A stretch of 64,000 bases of DNA, from positions 72,001-136,000 of the forward strand of contig NZ_JACBZD010000002.1 of the NCBI RefSeq assembly GCF_013407765.1, given 5' to 3'. The notes below the pieces were generated by a model. It was not told the DNA's origin. It saw only the letters and a program-made list of their open reading frames with translations, and did no database searches. This document shows, one piece after another, positions 8,692-18,085 of this stretch. The stretch comes from Allostreptomyces psammosilenae. Lineage in GTDB: Bacteria > Actinomycetota > Actinomycetes > Streptomycetales > Streptomycetaceae. Made by a program: the position numbers and the translations under genes. Every line of letters begins with the position of its first letter. Positions within the stretch are counted from its first letter, which is position 1.

Positions 8692-9399
8692 TCAGTGCCC
8701 GGCCTCGGCGCCCTCGGCGTCCGAGGCGGCCCCGGAGGCGGAGGACGAGGCGGAGGACGAGGCGGAGGCGGAGGCCGACGCCCCGGCCTGGTCCGCGGCG
8801 CCCTCCCCGGCCTCGGCGGACTCGCCGGCGGCGGGGGACGTGCTGGCCGCGGGGGAGGCGGCCGGCGAGGCGGTGGGGGAGGCCGTGGGGGTGGGGGCGA
8901 CGTCGGCGTACAGGCCCTCGCCCTCGTACACGGCCGCCTGCAGCATCGTTTCGCCCTGCTCGGCGAAGCGGAAGGTCACGTCGTGGAAGCTGCCCGGCTC
9001 CACGGCGGTGCCGGCGGGGGCCAGCGCCTGGGCGTTGCCCTCCCCGCCGAACTGGACCTGGCCGTTCGGCGCGACGGTGACCTCGGTGGCGGTCGCGCCG
9101 GACTCGTCGGCGGCCGGCAGCAGCTGCACCGGGGTGGCCGCGCCGTCCAGCGTGATCGACTCCAGCACCGCCGGCTCGGCGCCGGTGTTGGTGATCGACC
9201 CGGTCACCGCGGCGGTGCCGTCCTCGCCCACCACCACGGCCACGTTCTGGATCCTCAGGGCGCCGAGGTCCGTGGTGGCGTTGTCCGGCTTGATCTGCAG
9301 GGTGTCCGCGTCGGTCCCGGCGGCGCAGGCCGCGGCGAGGGGCAGGGACGCGAGGGTGAGGGCGGCGGCGAGGGCGCCGCGTCGAAGGCTGCGGCTCAC
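8692..9399 (-). CDS. Lipoprotein of unknown function
   Basis: A 235-residue exported lipoprotein. A short basic N-region (VSRSLRRG) and hydrophobic stretch lead to a lipobox-like ASLPLAAACAAG with the acceptor Cys near residue 25. Residues 30-150 look like a beta-sandwich of DUF461/copper-chaperone-like style (ITNTGAEPAVLESITLDGAA ... VEPGSFHDVTFRFAEQGETM), but I do not see a Met/His copper motif. The C-terminal 80 residues are Ala/Ser/Glu/Pro repeats, encoded by GAGGCGGAGGAC-like tandem units. GTG 9399 is preferred over an upstream in-frame ATG because AAGGAG lies correctly spaced before it. It is the gene next to phoP in related genomes. Confidence 0.8.
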   Translation of the reverse strand: MSRSLRRGALAAALTLASLPLAAACAAGTDADTLQIKPDNATTDLGALRIQNVAVVVGEDGTAAVTGSITNTGAEPAVLESITLDGAATPVQLLPAADESGATATEVTVAPNGQVQFGGEGNAQALAPAGTAVEPGSFHDVTFRFAEQGETMLQAAVYEGEGLYADVAPTPTASPTASPAASPAASTSPAAGESAEAGEGAADQAGASASASASSSASSSASGAASDAEGAEAGH

Positions 9400-9765
9400 G
9401 GCGGCGGCAACTCCTTGGACGGCTGGGAGCACGGGCCCCTCCTGCCCGTCGGGCCCCGCTGCCCGAGGGCCGTGGGGGGAGGGTGAGGAGGGAGGGACGG
9501 GCCAAGGTTATCCAGGCGGTTTCTCGGCGCCGCACCGGGTCGCCCGGGATCCCGCCGAACCGGGGAGCGGTCTGCGGCCGTTCGCGCCGCGAACGGGGCG
9601 ATGGGTGGCTCCGGCGCCGGCTCGGTTCGTCCTGTTCCGGCCGTCCGAATCGCCCGGTGTCGTCCGGTGGCATCCCGTCTCGTCCTGCGCGCCGCGGCCG
9701 ACCGGATGTCGTTGTCCGAGGTCCGGCGGTAGCTGATCGGCCGGATTGGCCGCGACGCGGTCGCT

Positions 9766-9809
9766 GATCGGCTACGGATCGATTGCGGATCGGCTGCGGA
9801 TCGGCTCTG
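9766..9809. repeat. 11-bp tandem repeat upstream of carD
   Basis: Four head-to-tail 11-bp units, each starting GATCG (GATCGGCTACG, GATCGATTGCG, GATCGGCTGCG, GATCGGCTCTG), sit in the 662-bp gap between the divergent lipoprotein and carD genes. The 11-bp period keeps the motif on one helix face. Nearer to carD, TATTCT at 10028-10033 is a plausible -10 element. I see no gene in the rest of this gap. Confidence 0.7.
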
Positions 9810-10061
9810 CCCACCCGCTGGGCGGCCTGCGGATCCCCTCTGGATCCGGCCGTGACCGGCCACGAGTGCGCCGGTCAGGGCCGTGGGCGGGACGATTTGC
9901 CGGGCGGTTCGGGGCTGTCGTAAAGACTGGACAAATCGGGCGCACAGCATGTTCGAGGGTCCGTTGTCAAGCCCTGGAATCTGCCCTGACCTGCGAAAAC
10001 GTCACCGGGATGGGGGCATTTCCGTGTTATTCTGGATAGCCACGGAAGGGGTACCTGTCAC

Positions 10062-10544
10062 ATGACGTTCAAGGTTGGCGACACCGTGGTCTACCCCCAT
10101 CACGGGGCCGCGCTGATCGAAGCGATCGAGATTCGCCAGATCAAAGGCGTGGACAAGACCTACTTGGTGCTGAAGGTCGCCCAGGGTGACCTTACCGTTC
10201 GCGTGCCCGCTGACAACGCGGAATTCGTGGGCGTACGCGACGTGGTCGGTCAGGACGGCCTGGACCGAGTCTTCGAGGTGCTGCGGGCACCGTACACCGA
10301 AGAGCCCACCAACTGGTCACGACGTTACAAGGCGAATCTGGAGAAGCTCGCGTCGGGTGACGTGATCAAGGTCGCCGAGGTCGTGCGCGACCTGTGGCGT
10401 CGCGAGCGCGAGCGGGGCCTGTCCGCCGGCGAGAAGCGCATGCTCGCCAAGGCGCGGCAGATCCTGGTCAGCGAGCTGGCGCTGGCCGAGAACACCAACG
10501 AGGACAAGGCCGAGGCGCTGCTCGACGAGGTCCTGGCCTCCTGA
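10062..10544 (+). CDS. carD: RNA polymerase-binding regulator CarD
   Basis: A 160-residue CarD/CdnL protein that binds the RNA polymerase beta subunit and stabilises the open complex at rRNA and other promoters. Residues 1-62 form the RNAP-interaction domain ([20 protein letters not shown]). The rest is the helical DNA-binding domain with the conserved Trp in [14 protein letters not shown] near residue 87. Length is typical. ATG 10062 follows GGAAGGGG by about 10 bases. It is followed by a 22-bp hairpin and then ispD, the standard actinobacterial order. The gene is slightly richer in AT than its neighbours, as often seen for this highly expressed gene. Confidence 0.96.
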   Translation: MTFKVGDTVVYPHHGAALIEAIEIRQIKGVDKTYLVLKVAQGDLTVRVPADNAEFVGVRDVVGQDGLDRVFEVLRAPYTEEPTNWSRRYKANLEKLASGDVIKVAEVVRDLWRRERERGLSAGEKRMLAKARQILVSELALAENTNEDKAEALLDEVLAS

Positions 10545-10655
10545 GGCCAACCTGGGCGTCGTCGGGCCTGGCGAGAGCCTCCTGAGACCCCGGCCATCCG
10601 GGCAAGTCCCCGACCGTCAACGCCGGTCGGCCGCTTGCCGGAGCCGGTGCACGTC

Positions 10656-10712
10656 ACCGCCGCGGTGGCGACCCGACCCGCTGTCGGTGAGTCGGGTCGC
10701 CACCGCGGCGGT
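10656..10712. terminator. Hairpin after carD
   Basis: A perfect 22-bp inverted repeat (10656-10677 with 10691-10712), 13-nt loop. Together with this hairpin the 318-bp carD-ispD gap holds a possible -10 TAGGGT at 10734-10739 for ispD and no visible gene. Confidence 0.8.
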
Positions 10713-10862
10713 CCCGCACGCCCCGTTAGGGCGTAGGGTCGCCACAGTGGTGAACATCTCCCACAGGTGTGCCCGTGTGGCGGCCGCGAGCGGGTGTGGC
10801 TGTCGCGCGCGGGCACTCCAGACCCCCGCCCGTACGCAACACGCACGACTCGAGGAACCAAG

Positions 10863-11588
10863 CTGAACGCAGCAGCCGTCGTCCCCGCCGCCGGACGGGG
10901 CGAACGACTCGGACCCGGAACCCCCAAGGCCCTGCGCGAGCTCGGCGGTGTACCGATCCTGGTGCACGCGGTGCGCGCGCTGCTCAGCGCCCGTGCGGTG
11001 AGCCTCGTCGTGGTGGCCGCGCCGCCGGACGGGGTCGCCGGGGTGCGCACCCTGCTCCGCGACCACGGCCTGCGCGGCAAGGAGGTCACCGTCGTCGCCG
11101 GCGGGGCCAACCGGCAGGAGTCCGTCCGCCTGGCGCTGGAGGCCGTCCCGGCGGACATCGAGATCATCCTGGTGCACGACGCCGCGCGCCCGCTCGTTCC
11201 GGTGGACCTGGTGGACGCGGTGGCAGGAGCCGTCCGGGACGGCGCCGAGGCGGTCGTCCCCGGCATCCGCCCCGCCGACACGCTCAAGCAGGTCCGTTCC
11301 GCCGCGCCGGGCGCGCCCGAACCGGTCGTCGCCACGCCGAACCGGGACACCCTGCGGGCGGTGCAGACCCCGCAGGGGTTCCGCCGCGAGGTGCTGGAGG
11401 AGGCCCATCGCGCGGCCCTGGAGTCCGGCGGCGAGGTGGCCACCGACGACGCGGGCCTGGTGGAGCGGCTCGGCCGTGAGGTCGTGGTGGTGCCGGGGGC
11501 GGAGGAGGCCTTCAAGGTGACCCGCCCGCTGGACCTCGTCCTCGCGGAGGCGGTCCTGGTGCGCCGGAGGGCCGCCGATGGCTTCTGA
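10863..11588 (+). CDS. ispD: 2-C-methyl-D-erythritol 4-phosphate cytidylyltransferase
   Basis: A 241-residue nucleotidyltransferase of the MEP isoprenoid pathway that makes CDP-methylerythritol from MEP and CTP. The N-terminal CTP loop [19 protein letters not shown], the DAARPLVP motif, TPQGF and [11 protein letters not shown] are all present. The start is not certain. CTG at 10863 is preceded by GAGGAA with a 5-nt spacer and gives a normal-length protein; GTG at 10767 would add 32 Arg/Pro-rich residues without a good ribosome site. The gene overlaps ispF by 11 bp, so the two are probably translationally coupled. Confidence 0.93.
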   Translation: MNAAAVVPAAGRGERLGPGTPKALRELGGVPILVHAVRALLSARAVSLVVVAAPPDGVAGVRTLLRDHGLRGKEVTVVAGGANRQESVRLALEAVPADIEIILVHDAARPLVPVDLVDAVAGAVRDGAEAVVPGIRPADTLKQVRSAAPGAPEPVVATPNRDTLRAVQTPQGFRREVLEEAHRAALESGGEVATDDAGLVERLGREVVVVPGAEEAFKVTRPLDLVLAEAVLVRRRAADGF

Positions 11589-12513
11589 CACCGGCCGGGC
11601 CGGGCACACCGGCGACCGGGGGGCCGCTGACGGTCGTCCCGTGGACGCCCCTGCCGTGGACGCCCGTCCCGTGGACGCTCGTCCCATGGGCGGTGGGGCC
11701 GGCGGTCGCGACGGGAGTGCCCCGAAGAGTCCGACGGGCCCGACGGGTCCGACCGGCCGGGTGGGTTCGGCAAGCGGAGGATCCGCCTCCGGTCTGCGGG
11801 TCTTCCCCCGAGTGCGCACCACGCCGCCCGCCCCTACCGCGGCCGACGCTCGGGTCTCGTCCGACGCCCAGGCGCCGTCCGATCTGCGGCCTCCGTCCGA
11901 CGCCGTGCCGCCCCGGGGCGGACGTCCGGCGGTCGACGCGCTGGGTGTCGTTCCCGTCGTCCCGGCCGAGCACGCCGCGGCCCCTGCGCCGCGGGAGGCG
12001 ACGCCGCCGCGACTGCCCCGGGTGGGCGTCGGCACGGACGTGCACGCCTTCGAGGAGGGCCGCGAACTGTGGGTGGCGGGCCTGTGCTGGCCCGACTCGC
12101 GGTATGGGCTGGCCGGCCACTCCGACGGTGACGTCGCCGCCCACGCGGCCTGCGACGCGCTCTTCTCGGCGGCCGGCCTCGGCGACCTCGGCGCCCACTT
12201 CGGCACCAGCCGCCCCGAGTGGGCGGGCGCCTCCGGCGTGACGCTGCTCGCCGAGGCGGCGGCGATCGTCCGGCGGGCGGGGTTCACCATCGGGAACGTG
12301 GCGATCCAGGTGATCGGCGTGCGCCCGAAGATCGGCACCCGTCGGGCGGAGGCGGAGGCGGCCCTGGCCGCGGCCGTCGGCGCGCCGGTGTCCGTCTCCG
12401 GCACCACGACGGACGGCCTGGGCCTGACCGGCCGCGCGGAGGGGCTGGCCGCCATCGCCACCGCCATGGTCATCGCCACCGAGCCGACCCCCGACGCCCG
12501 CCCCCACCCGTAG
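11578..12513 (+). CDS. ispF: 2-C-methyl-D-erythritol 2,4-cyclodiphosphate synthase with long N-terminal extension
   Basis: The C-terminal 160 residues are a complete IspF. Metal-ligand motif [36 protein letters not shown] and the terminal [15 protein letters not shown] are all visible. IspF cyclises CDP-ME 2-phosphate in the MEP pathway. The open frame begins with an ATG overlapping the end of ispD, and about 145 residues of Pro/Ala/Ser/Gly-rich sequence with [10 protein letters not shown]-type repeats precede the enzyme. Normal IspF proteins are about 155-165 residues, so this extension is unusual. Either translation really starts at 11578, coupled to ispD, or an internal start near 12020 is used and the extension is spacer DNA kept open by GC bias. 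I list the long form. Confidence 0.88.
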   Translation: MASDTGRAGHTGDRGAADGRPVDAPAVDARPVDARPMGGGAGGRDGSAPKSPTGPTGPTGRVGSASGGSASGLRVFPRVRTTPPAPTAADARVSSDAQAPSDLRPPSDAVPPRGGRPAVDALGVVPVVPAEHAAAPAPREATPPRLPRVGVGTDVHAFEEGRELWVAGLCWPDSRYGLAGHSDGDVAAHAACDALFSAAGLGDLGAHFGTSRPEWAGASGVTLLAEAAAIVRRAGFTIGNVAIQVIGVRPKIGTRRAEAEAALAAAVGAPVSVSGTTTDGLGLTGRAEGLAAIATAMVIATEPTPDARPHP

Positions 12514-12725
12514 CCGCCCCCCTGCCGCCCCGCGGCCCCAGGGCTCAGGACTCTCGGAGTTTCGGAGCTCTCGGGGCTCTCGGGGCTCTCGGGGCGGCGG
12601 CGGGTGGGGACTCGTGGCCTCGGGGCCGGGGGAGGCCTGGAGGCTCGTGGCCTGGGAGGCCTGAAGGGCTGAGGCCCGACGCCAGGGACATGCCAGGCGT
12701 TTCCGCCCAAACCCCCCATCGGCCT

Positions 12726-12802
12726 GGGGGGACCCCCTTTCTTCAGGATCCCATGCGGCGGCAACCCGGCGCAGCCCCCCATCCACAGCCTGTGGATAAC
12801 TT
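12726..12802 (-). repeat. 77-bp dispersed intergenic element, copy B
   Basis: On the minus strand it opens with AAGTTATCCACAGG, which includes a DnaA-box-like TTATCCACA. It continues with ATGGGGGGCTGC and a central CATGGGAT, and closes with AAAGGGGGTCCC at exactly 77 bp. It is more diverged than copies A and C but has the same ends and spacing. It lies in the 548-bp ispF-cysS gap. That gap also holds imperfect GGGCTCTCGG tandem units near 12560-12600 and the C-rich tract at 12815-13010; I see no gene there. Confidence 0.65.
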
Positions 12803-12814
12803 CCGCCCGCCTCG

Positions 12815-13010
12815 CCCGGCCCACCCCCAGACCCGGCCACACCCCCAGACCTGGCCAGCCCTCGCCCCGACCCCGGCCAACCCCGCCCCCGCCCCCCAGA
12901 GCCGGCCAGCCCCCGCCCCCAGGCCCAACCCAACCCGCCCCCAGAGCCGGCCAGCCCTGCCCCAGGCCGGGCCAGCCCCGCCCCACCACCCCCAACCCAC
13001 CCCCCACCAC
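12815..13010. other. Extremely C-rich, strand-asymmetric tract before cysS
   Basis: About 195 bp in which the plus strand is nearly devoid of T and is made of runs of C with AGACC, GGCCA and AACCC spacers. CCAGAGCCGGCCAGCCC-like blocks occur more than once. The minus strand has many closely spaced G3-G6 runs and could form G-quadruplexes. A -10-like TACAAT at 13027-13032 follows directly, ahead of cysS. Confidence 0.6.
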
Positions 13011-13061
13011 ACTGACGGCGGGTCAGTACAATCCCCGGCGCCCGGCCACTACCCTGGTTCC

Positions 13062-14489
13062 GTGAGCATTCGCCTGTACGACACCGCAAGCCGCCAGGTC
13101 CGTGAGTTCGCCCCGCTCGTCCCGGGGTGCGTCTCCATCTACCTGTGCGGTGCGACCGTGCAGGCCCCGCCGCACATCGGCCACATCCGCAGCGGCCTGA
13201 ACTTCGACATCATGCGGCGCTGGTTCGAGCACCGCGGCTACCGGGTCACCTTCTGCCGCAATGTCACCGACGTCGACGACAAGATCATCGGCAAGAGCGC
13301 GGAGACGGGCGAGCCGTGGTGGGCCATCGGCTACGCCAACGAGCGGGCGTTCAACGCCGCCTACGACGCGCTCGGCTGCCTCCCGCCCAGCGTCGAGCCC
13401 CGCGCCACCGGCCACGTCACCCAGATGGTCGAGATGATGCAGGAGCTGATCGATCGCGGTCACGCCTACGCCGCCGAGGGCAGCGTCTACTTCGACGTGC
13501 GCTCCTTCCCCGAGTACCTCGCGCTGTCCCGGCAGGAGCTGGAGAGCCTGCGCCAGCCGTCCGGGGAGGGGGAGCTGGGCAAGCGCGATCCGCGCGACTT
13601 CGCCCTGTGGAAGGCGGCCCGCCCCGGCGAGCCGAGCTGGCCCACCCCCTGGGGGCGCGGCCGGCCGGGCTGGCACCTGGAGTGCTCCGCGATGGCCCGC
13701 GCCTACCTCGGCCCGCGGTTCGACATCCACGGCGGCGGCATCGACCTGATCTTCCCGCACCACGAGAACGAGCTGGCGCAGTCCCGGGCGGCCGGCGACG
13801 GCTTCGCCAACTACTGGGTGCACAACGCCTGGGTCACCCTCTCCGGCGAGAAGATGAGCAAGTCGCTGGGCAACTCGGTGCTGGTCTCCGAGATGGTCCG
13901 GCGCTGGCGGCCGATCGTGCTGCGCTACTACCTCGCCGCCGCGCACTACCGCTCCATGATCGAGTACAGCGAGGAGGCGCTGCGCGAGGCCGAGGCGGCC
14001 TTCGAGCGCATCGAGGGGTTCGTGCGGCGCACCGTGGAGCTGGTCGGCGACGCGGCGGTCGAGCAGACCTCCGGCGGCCAGGTGCCCCAGGCGTTCGCCG
14101 AGGCGATGGACGACGACTTCTCCGTCCCGCAGGCCCTCGCCGTGGTGCACGGCACGCTCCGCCAGGGCAACGCCGCCCTGGCCGGGGACGACAAGGAGGT
14201 CGCGCTGGCCCGTCTGGCCGAGCTGCGTGCCATGCTGGGAGTGCTCGGGCTGGATCCGCTGGACGCGCACTGGGCCGGCGGCGAGGCCGCGCAGGCCGAG
14301 GCGGCGGCGCTCGCCGGCGTCGTGGACGGCCTGGTCGCCCTGGTGCTGGAGCAGCGGCAGGCGGCGCGGGCCCGCAAGGACTACGCGACGGCGGACGCCA
14401 TCCGGGAGCGGCTCCTCGAGGCCGGCCTCACCATCGAGGACAGCCCCACCGGGAGCCGCTGGTCGCTGGGCCAGCCCCGCTCCAGCTGA
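13062..14489 (+). CDS. cysS: Cysteinyl-tRNA synthetase
   Basis: A 475-residue class I aminoacyl-tRNA synthetase. A zinc-site Cys is in the N-terminal [17 protein letters not shown], which also holds the HIGH signature. WHLECSAMA and the [10 protein letters not shown] zinc and active-site segments follow at about 205-245, and [12 protein letters not shown] lies near residue 265. The C-terminal DALR and anticodon-binding helices end with [20 protein letters not shown]. This is the standard CysS set, not the related MshC, which lacks the C-terminal part. GTG 13062 gives the usual start. The ispDF-cysS-rlmB order is conserved in Streptomyces. Confidence 0.96.
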   Translation: MSIRLYDTASRQVREFAPLVPGCVSIYLCGATVQAPPHIGHIRSGLNFDIMRRWFEHRGYRVTFCRNVTDVDDKIIGKSAETGEPWWAIGYANERAFNAAYDALGCLPPSVEPRATGHVTQMVEMMQELIDRGHAYAAEGSVYFDVRSFPEYLALSRQELESLRQPSGEGELGKRDPRDFALWKAARPGEPSWPTPWGRGRPGWHLECSAMARAYLGPRFDIHGGGIDLIFPHHENELAQSRAAGDGFANYWVHNAWVTLSGEKMSKSLGNSVLVSEMVRRWRPIVLRYYLAAAHYRSMIEYSEEALREAEAAFERIEGFVRRTVELVGDAAVEQTSGGQVPQAFAEAMDDDFSVPQALAVVHGTLRQGNAALAGDDKEVALARLAELRAMLGVLGLDPLDAHWAGGEAAQAEAAALAGVVDGLVALVLEQRQAARARKDYATADAIRERLLEAGLTIEDSPTGSRWSLGQPRSS

Positions 14490-14660
14490 ACGCTCCGGCC
14501 GGGCCCCCCGGCTGAACGCGCCGGCTGGGCGGCGGCGCGCACCCGCGCGTGACGCCAGCGGGAGTACGACACCGACGACGGCGGGCCGCCCGGCCCACGG
14601 CGTCCAGGGGCCGCGAGGTCCACGGCGTCCACGGGTCCCCCGGGGCCCGCGGACCGGCAG

Positions 14661-14683
14661 CCCCGGCCGGTGAGCGGCCGGGG
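14661..14683. terminator. Small hairpin between cysS and rlmB
   Basis: A 9-bp GC stem (14661-14669 with 14675-14683, 5-nt loop) followed by CCGAAAACG. It could be a weak terminator or part of the rlmB leader. Confidence 0.45.
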
Positions 14684-14720
14684 CCGAAAACGTTGAGACG
14701 TTGAAGGGACACCACCACCC

Positions 14721-15683
14721 ATGGCCGGCAACAGCCAGCGGAGGAACCGCCGCAACCCTGGTTCCAAGAAGGGTGCGACGATCGGCACCGGTGGCCACGG
14801 CCGCAAGGCCCTGCGCGGCAAGGGGCCGACCCCGCCCGCCGAGATGCGCACGGGTCACCCGGCCAAGCGCCGCGCCGAGGCGGCGGCCAAGCGGGCGCAG
14901 ACCCGTTCCGGGGGCGGCGCGCGCCGTCCGGCCGGCCGGGGCGGACGCGGCACCAGCGAGCTGGTCGTCGGCCGCAACCCGGTGGTCGAGGCGCTCCGCG
15001 CCGGCGTGCCGGCGGCCCGGCTGTACGTCGCGCAGTTCATCGACAGCGACGACCGGGTGCGCGAGGCGCTGAAGCTGGCCCTGGACCGCCAGGTGCCGCT
15101 GATGGAGGCGCCGCGCCCGGAGCTGGACCGGATGACCAACGGCCTGAACCACCAGGGCATCGTCCTGCAGGTGCCGGAGTACGAGTACGCGCACCCGGAC
15201 GACCTGCCGGAGCACGCCTTCGAGGCGGGCGAGGAGCCGCTGATCGTGGCGCTCGACGGCGTCACCGACCCGCGCAACCTGGGCGCGGTGGTCCGTTCGG
15301 TGGCGGCCTTCGGCGGCCACGGGGTGGTGGTGCCGGAGCGGCGCGCCGCCGGGATGACGGCGGGGGCGTGGAAGACCTCCGCGGGCACGGCGGCACGCGT
15401 CCCGGTGGCCCGTGCCACCAACCTCACCCGTGCCCTGGAGGGCTACCAGAAGGCCGGCTTCACCGTGGTCGGGCTGGCGGCGGACGGCGACACCGAGCTG
15501 ACCGAGCTGGACGTGTCCGGCCCGCTGGTCGTGGTGGTCGGCTCGGAGGGCAAGGGGCTGTCCCGGCTGGTCGGCGAGACCTGCGACCTCACGGTCCGGA
15601 TTCCGATCTCGTCCGCGGCGGAGTCGCTGAACGCCGGTGTGGCCGCCGGCATCACCCTCTACGAGATCGCCCGCCGCCGCTGA
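14721..15683 (+). CDS. rlmB: 23S rRNA 2'-O-ribose methyltransferase, SpoU/TrmH family
   Basis: A 320-residue SPOUT methyltransferase that acts on 23S rRNA using SAM. The first 75 residues are very basic and Gly-rich ([26 protein letters not shown]), likely an RNA-binding tail common in actinobacteria. The substrate-binding domain runs from about 80 to 150 ([14 protein letters not shown]). The knotted catalytic domain shows [31 protein letters not shown] and [18 protein letters not shown], the three SpoU motifs. ATG 14721 has AAGGGAC upstream. The gene ends before a terminator-like hairpin. The exact target nucleotide cannot be read from sequence. Confidence 0.92.
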   Translation: MAGNSQRRNRRNPGSKKGATIGTGGHGRKALRGKGPTPPAEMRTGHPAKRRAEAAAKRAQTRSGGGARRPAGRGGRGTSELVVGRNPVVEALRAGVPAARLYVAQFIDSDDRVREALKLALDRQVPLMEAPRPELDRMTNGLNHQGIVLQVPEYEYAHPDDLPEHAFEAGEEPLIVALDGVTDPRNLGAVVRSVAAFGGHGVVVPERRAAGMTAGAWKTSAGTAARVPVARATNLTRALEGYQKAGFTVVGLAADGDTELTELDVSGPLVVVVGSEGKGLSRLVGETCDLTVRIPISSAAESLNAGVAAGITLYEIARRR

Positions 15684-15755
15684 GCTGAGCCCGAGCCGCC
15701 CCCGAGCCGCCCCTGGGCCCGCCTGGACCCGGCCTGGGCCCCGCTGACCCCACTC

Positions 15756-15796
15756 ACCCCCGCCACCCGCCGGACGTTCCGCCGGGTGGCGGGGGT
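15756..15796. terminator. Hairpin after rlmB
   Basis: A perfect 14-bp inverted repeat (15756-15769 with 15783-15796, 13-nt loop) located 70 bp after the rlmB stop. Confidence 0.75.
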
Positions 15797-15878
15797 CGGC
15801 CGTCCCCGGAACGAAGCCGGCGCCGTCCGAAGCACCCGAACGCAGTGTCCTTCCGGCGGGTTACTCGGTTAGTGAAGT

Positions 15879-17840
15879 GTGGACATCAGAACACCCACCC
15901 GCCCAGCAGGGGGGCGTGCCGGAGCGATAGGGGGCCGGTCTCTCGGCGGGCACAGCGAGCCCGCGGGACCGAGCGCCGTCGTCGTCCCGTCCGACCCGGC
16001 GAGTCTGAACAGCACGGCGGCCAGCTTCCGGGTTCGCCTCGGCGTCTCGGGGGCGCCGAGTCGTGCCGGGAGCGGCACGCCGGTCGGCGGCACGCGATCG
16101 GGCAGACAGCTGCGCCTGGCCACGGCCGCCCCCGCCGGCCTGCCGCCGATCCCGCAGGCGCCGACCGGTGCCCCCGCCGCCTCCGGGACGGCGGGTGGCG
16201 CCGGGGCCCCGTCGGGTGCCGGCGCCGGCGGAGCGTCCACCCCCTCCATCCCCGCCACGGTCCGTCCGGTGGCGGTGCGCCGTTCGTCCCCGGTGGCGCT
16301 GGCACCCGGCGTGAACCCCGGCGTGAACCCCGGTGTCGGGGCCGGTGCGGGTGCCGGCGCCGGCGGCCCGGCGGCGACCCCGGCGGGCCTGGGCGCGGAC
16401 GCCGCGGCGGGCGCGGTCACGGCCGTGCTGCCCCGGGTCGAGGAGACCGCCGCGCTGCCGGCGCAGTGGAACGGCGGCCGGCGCACCGGTACCACCGGTA
16501 CCACCGGCACCACCGGTACCACCGGCACCGGCGCGGCCGGCGGCGCGGGCGGTCGTGGAGCGCTCGGCCACGGCCAGGGCGGCCGCGGCCGGGACCTGGC
16601 GGAGACCCAGCCGATCGGCGTGCTCGGCGGCGCCGCGGACGGCCAGGGCCCGGACGGCGTGCCGCCCGGCGACGTGCGGCACGCCTGGTACCCCGGCCGG
16701 CGGATGAACCTCGGCGTGGTGCTGCTGCCGCTGCGGCTGCTGATCGGCGCCATCACGCTCTCCGCGGGCCTGGGCAAGCTCACCAACCCGCTGTACTTCG
16801 ACGGCAGCGAGGCCGGCTCGCTGTCGCACTGGCTGGACACGCTCACCCCGTGGACGGTCGCCGCCCCGCTGCACGAGTTCGCCGTGACCCACCCGGTGGG
16901 CGCTGGACTCACCGTGGCGTTCCTGCAGGTCATCATCGGGATGCTGACGCTGCTCGGGCTGTGGCAGCGGCTGTCCGCCGCGGTGGGGATGCTGCTCTCG
17001 GCGGCCCTGCTGGTGACCGTCTCCTGGCGCACCGTGCCGGTCTACGAGACGCCGGACATCATGCTGCTGGCGGCCTGGAGCCCGCTGCTGGTGGCCGGCG
17101 CGCCGGTGTACTCGCTGGACGCCTGGGTGGTCGGCGAGGCGTGGCGGAAGCTGGGCGGCCGGGTGCCGATCAGCCGGCTGCGCGGCCGGGTGTTCCGGCG
17201 CACCGGGGTGATGGTGACGATGGTGGTGGGCCTGGCGCTGATGCTGGGCGCCTGCCTGGGGTCGGCCACGCGCCCGGAGGAGCCGCTGCCGCCGCTGCCC
17301 GGTTCCACCCCGGGCCAGCAGCCGTCGAGTGGGCCGAGCCCCGAACCGAGCGGTTCACCGGAGGCCGACGCCACCGAGGGGGACGCCGCCGAGCCGTCCG
17401 GGGAGGCCTCCGACCCGGCCGACGCCCCCGAGGCCGGCGTGCCGCGGGACGCCTCGGCGGACTCGGCGGACGACGCCGCCGACGAGTCGGGCGCCGGCTC
17501 CTCCGACACGCTCCCGGAGGACTCCGGAGCGGGCGAGGCCCCGGCCGAGACGGTGGAGGACGGCTCCGTGGGCGGCACGGCGCCGGACGCCCCGGCGGCC
17601 GGCACGGACTCGGGCGGTGGCGGCGAGCCGGCCGAGGAACCGGCCCCGCCCGCCGAGCCGCCGGCCCGGCCGGAGCCGCCCACGTGGCAGCAGGCGCCGC
17701 AGGAGCCCGCCGCGCCCCCGGCGGAGCCGGAGCCCGAGGAGCCGCCGGCCCCGCAGGGCGCCCTGGGCGGCATCCTGGGCAGCGGCGCCAACGGCGCCCT
17801 CCTGGGCAGCGGCGCGCGCCCCCCGCAGCCGGCGGTCTGA
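15879..17840 (+). CDS. DoxX-family membrane protein with long low-complexity arms
   Basis: A 653-residue protein. Residues 1-275 are Gly/Ala/Pro/Thr-rich, including PGVNPGVNPGVG and a GTTGTTGTTGTTGTG run encoded by ACCGGTACC/ACCGGCACC tandem units. A DoxX-like domain (about 280-430) follows, with four hydrophobic helices (VVLLPLRLLIGAITLSAGLG, LTVAFLQVIIGMLTLLGL, a third near 370 and LLAAWSPLLVAGAPVYSL). Another hydrophobic segment ends in the lipobox-like LMLGACLG near residue 460. The last 190 residues are acidic and Pro-rich and probably extracytoplasmic. DoxX-like proteins have been linked to thiol and redox stress in mycobacteria. No Shine-Dalgarno is evident before GTG 15879, so a leaderless transcript is possible. 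Confidence 0.82.
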   Translation: MDIRTPTRPAGGRAGAIGGRSLGGHSEPAGPSAVVVPSDPASLNSTAASFRVRLGVSGAPSRAGSGTPVGGTRSGRQLRLATAAPAGLPPIPQAPTGAPAASGTAGGAGAPSGAGAGGASTPSIPATVRPVAVRRSSPVALAPGVNPGVNPGVGAGAGAGAGGPAATPAGLGADAAAGAVTAVLPRVEETAALPAQWNGGRRTGTTGTTGTTGTTGTGAAGGAGGRGALGHGQGGRGRDLAETQPIGVLGGAADGQGPDGVPPGDVRHAWYPGRRMNLGVVLLPLRLLIGAITLSAGLGKLTNPLYFDGSEAGSLSHWLDTLTPWTVAAPLHEFAVTHPVGAGLTVAFLQVIIGMLTLLGLWQRLSAAVGMLLSAALLVTVSWRTVPVYETPDIMLLAAWSPLLVAGAPVYSLDAWVVGEAWRKLGGRVPISRLRGRVFRRTGVMVTMVVGLALMLGACLGSATRPEEPLPPLPGSTPGQQPSSGPSPEPSGSPEADATEGDAAEPSGEASDPADAPEAGVPRDASADSADDAADESGAGSSDTLPEDSGAGEAPAETVEDGSVGGTAPDAPAAGTDSGGGGEPAEEPAPPAEPPARPEPPTWQQAPQEPAAPPAEPEPEEPPAPQGALGGILGSGANGALLGSGARPPQPAV

Positions 17841-17857
17841 GCCACCGGCGTCCACCA

Positions 17858-17906
17858 CGGGCGGGGCCGGCGCTCCTCCTCCCCGGAGGAGCGCCGGCCC
17901 CGCCCG
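17858..17906. terminator. Hairpin after the DoxX gene
   Basis: A perfect 22-bp inverted repeat (17858-17879 with 17885-17906), 5-nt loop, between convergent genes. Confidence 0.85.
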
Positions 17907-18085
17907 CGTCATGCCCCCACCGCGAGGTGCCACGCACCGTGAAGGGGCGCCACTGGCCGGGGGCCCACACACTGCTGAGGCCCGGCGGATGACCGCCGGG
18001 CCTCGGGTGCTGACCTGTTCCGTTGTTCCGTCACGGGGTTTGGTGTCGTCCGCCCCGACCGGACGCTCCACGGGCCGCACGCGAC

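Noticed and set aside
9490-9530. Fourth copy of the 77-bp element (GGTTATCCAGGCGG)
   Set aside because: It lacks the CCACAGG end, the CTGCCGCC core and the terminal G-run; only a short chance similarity.
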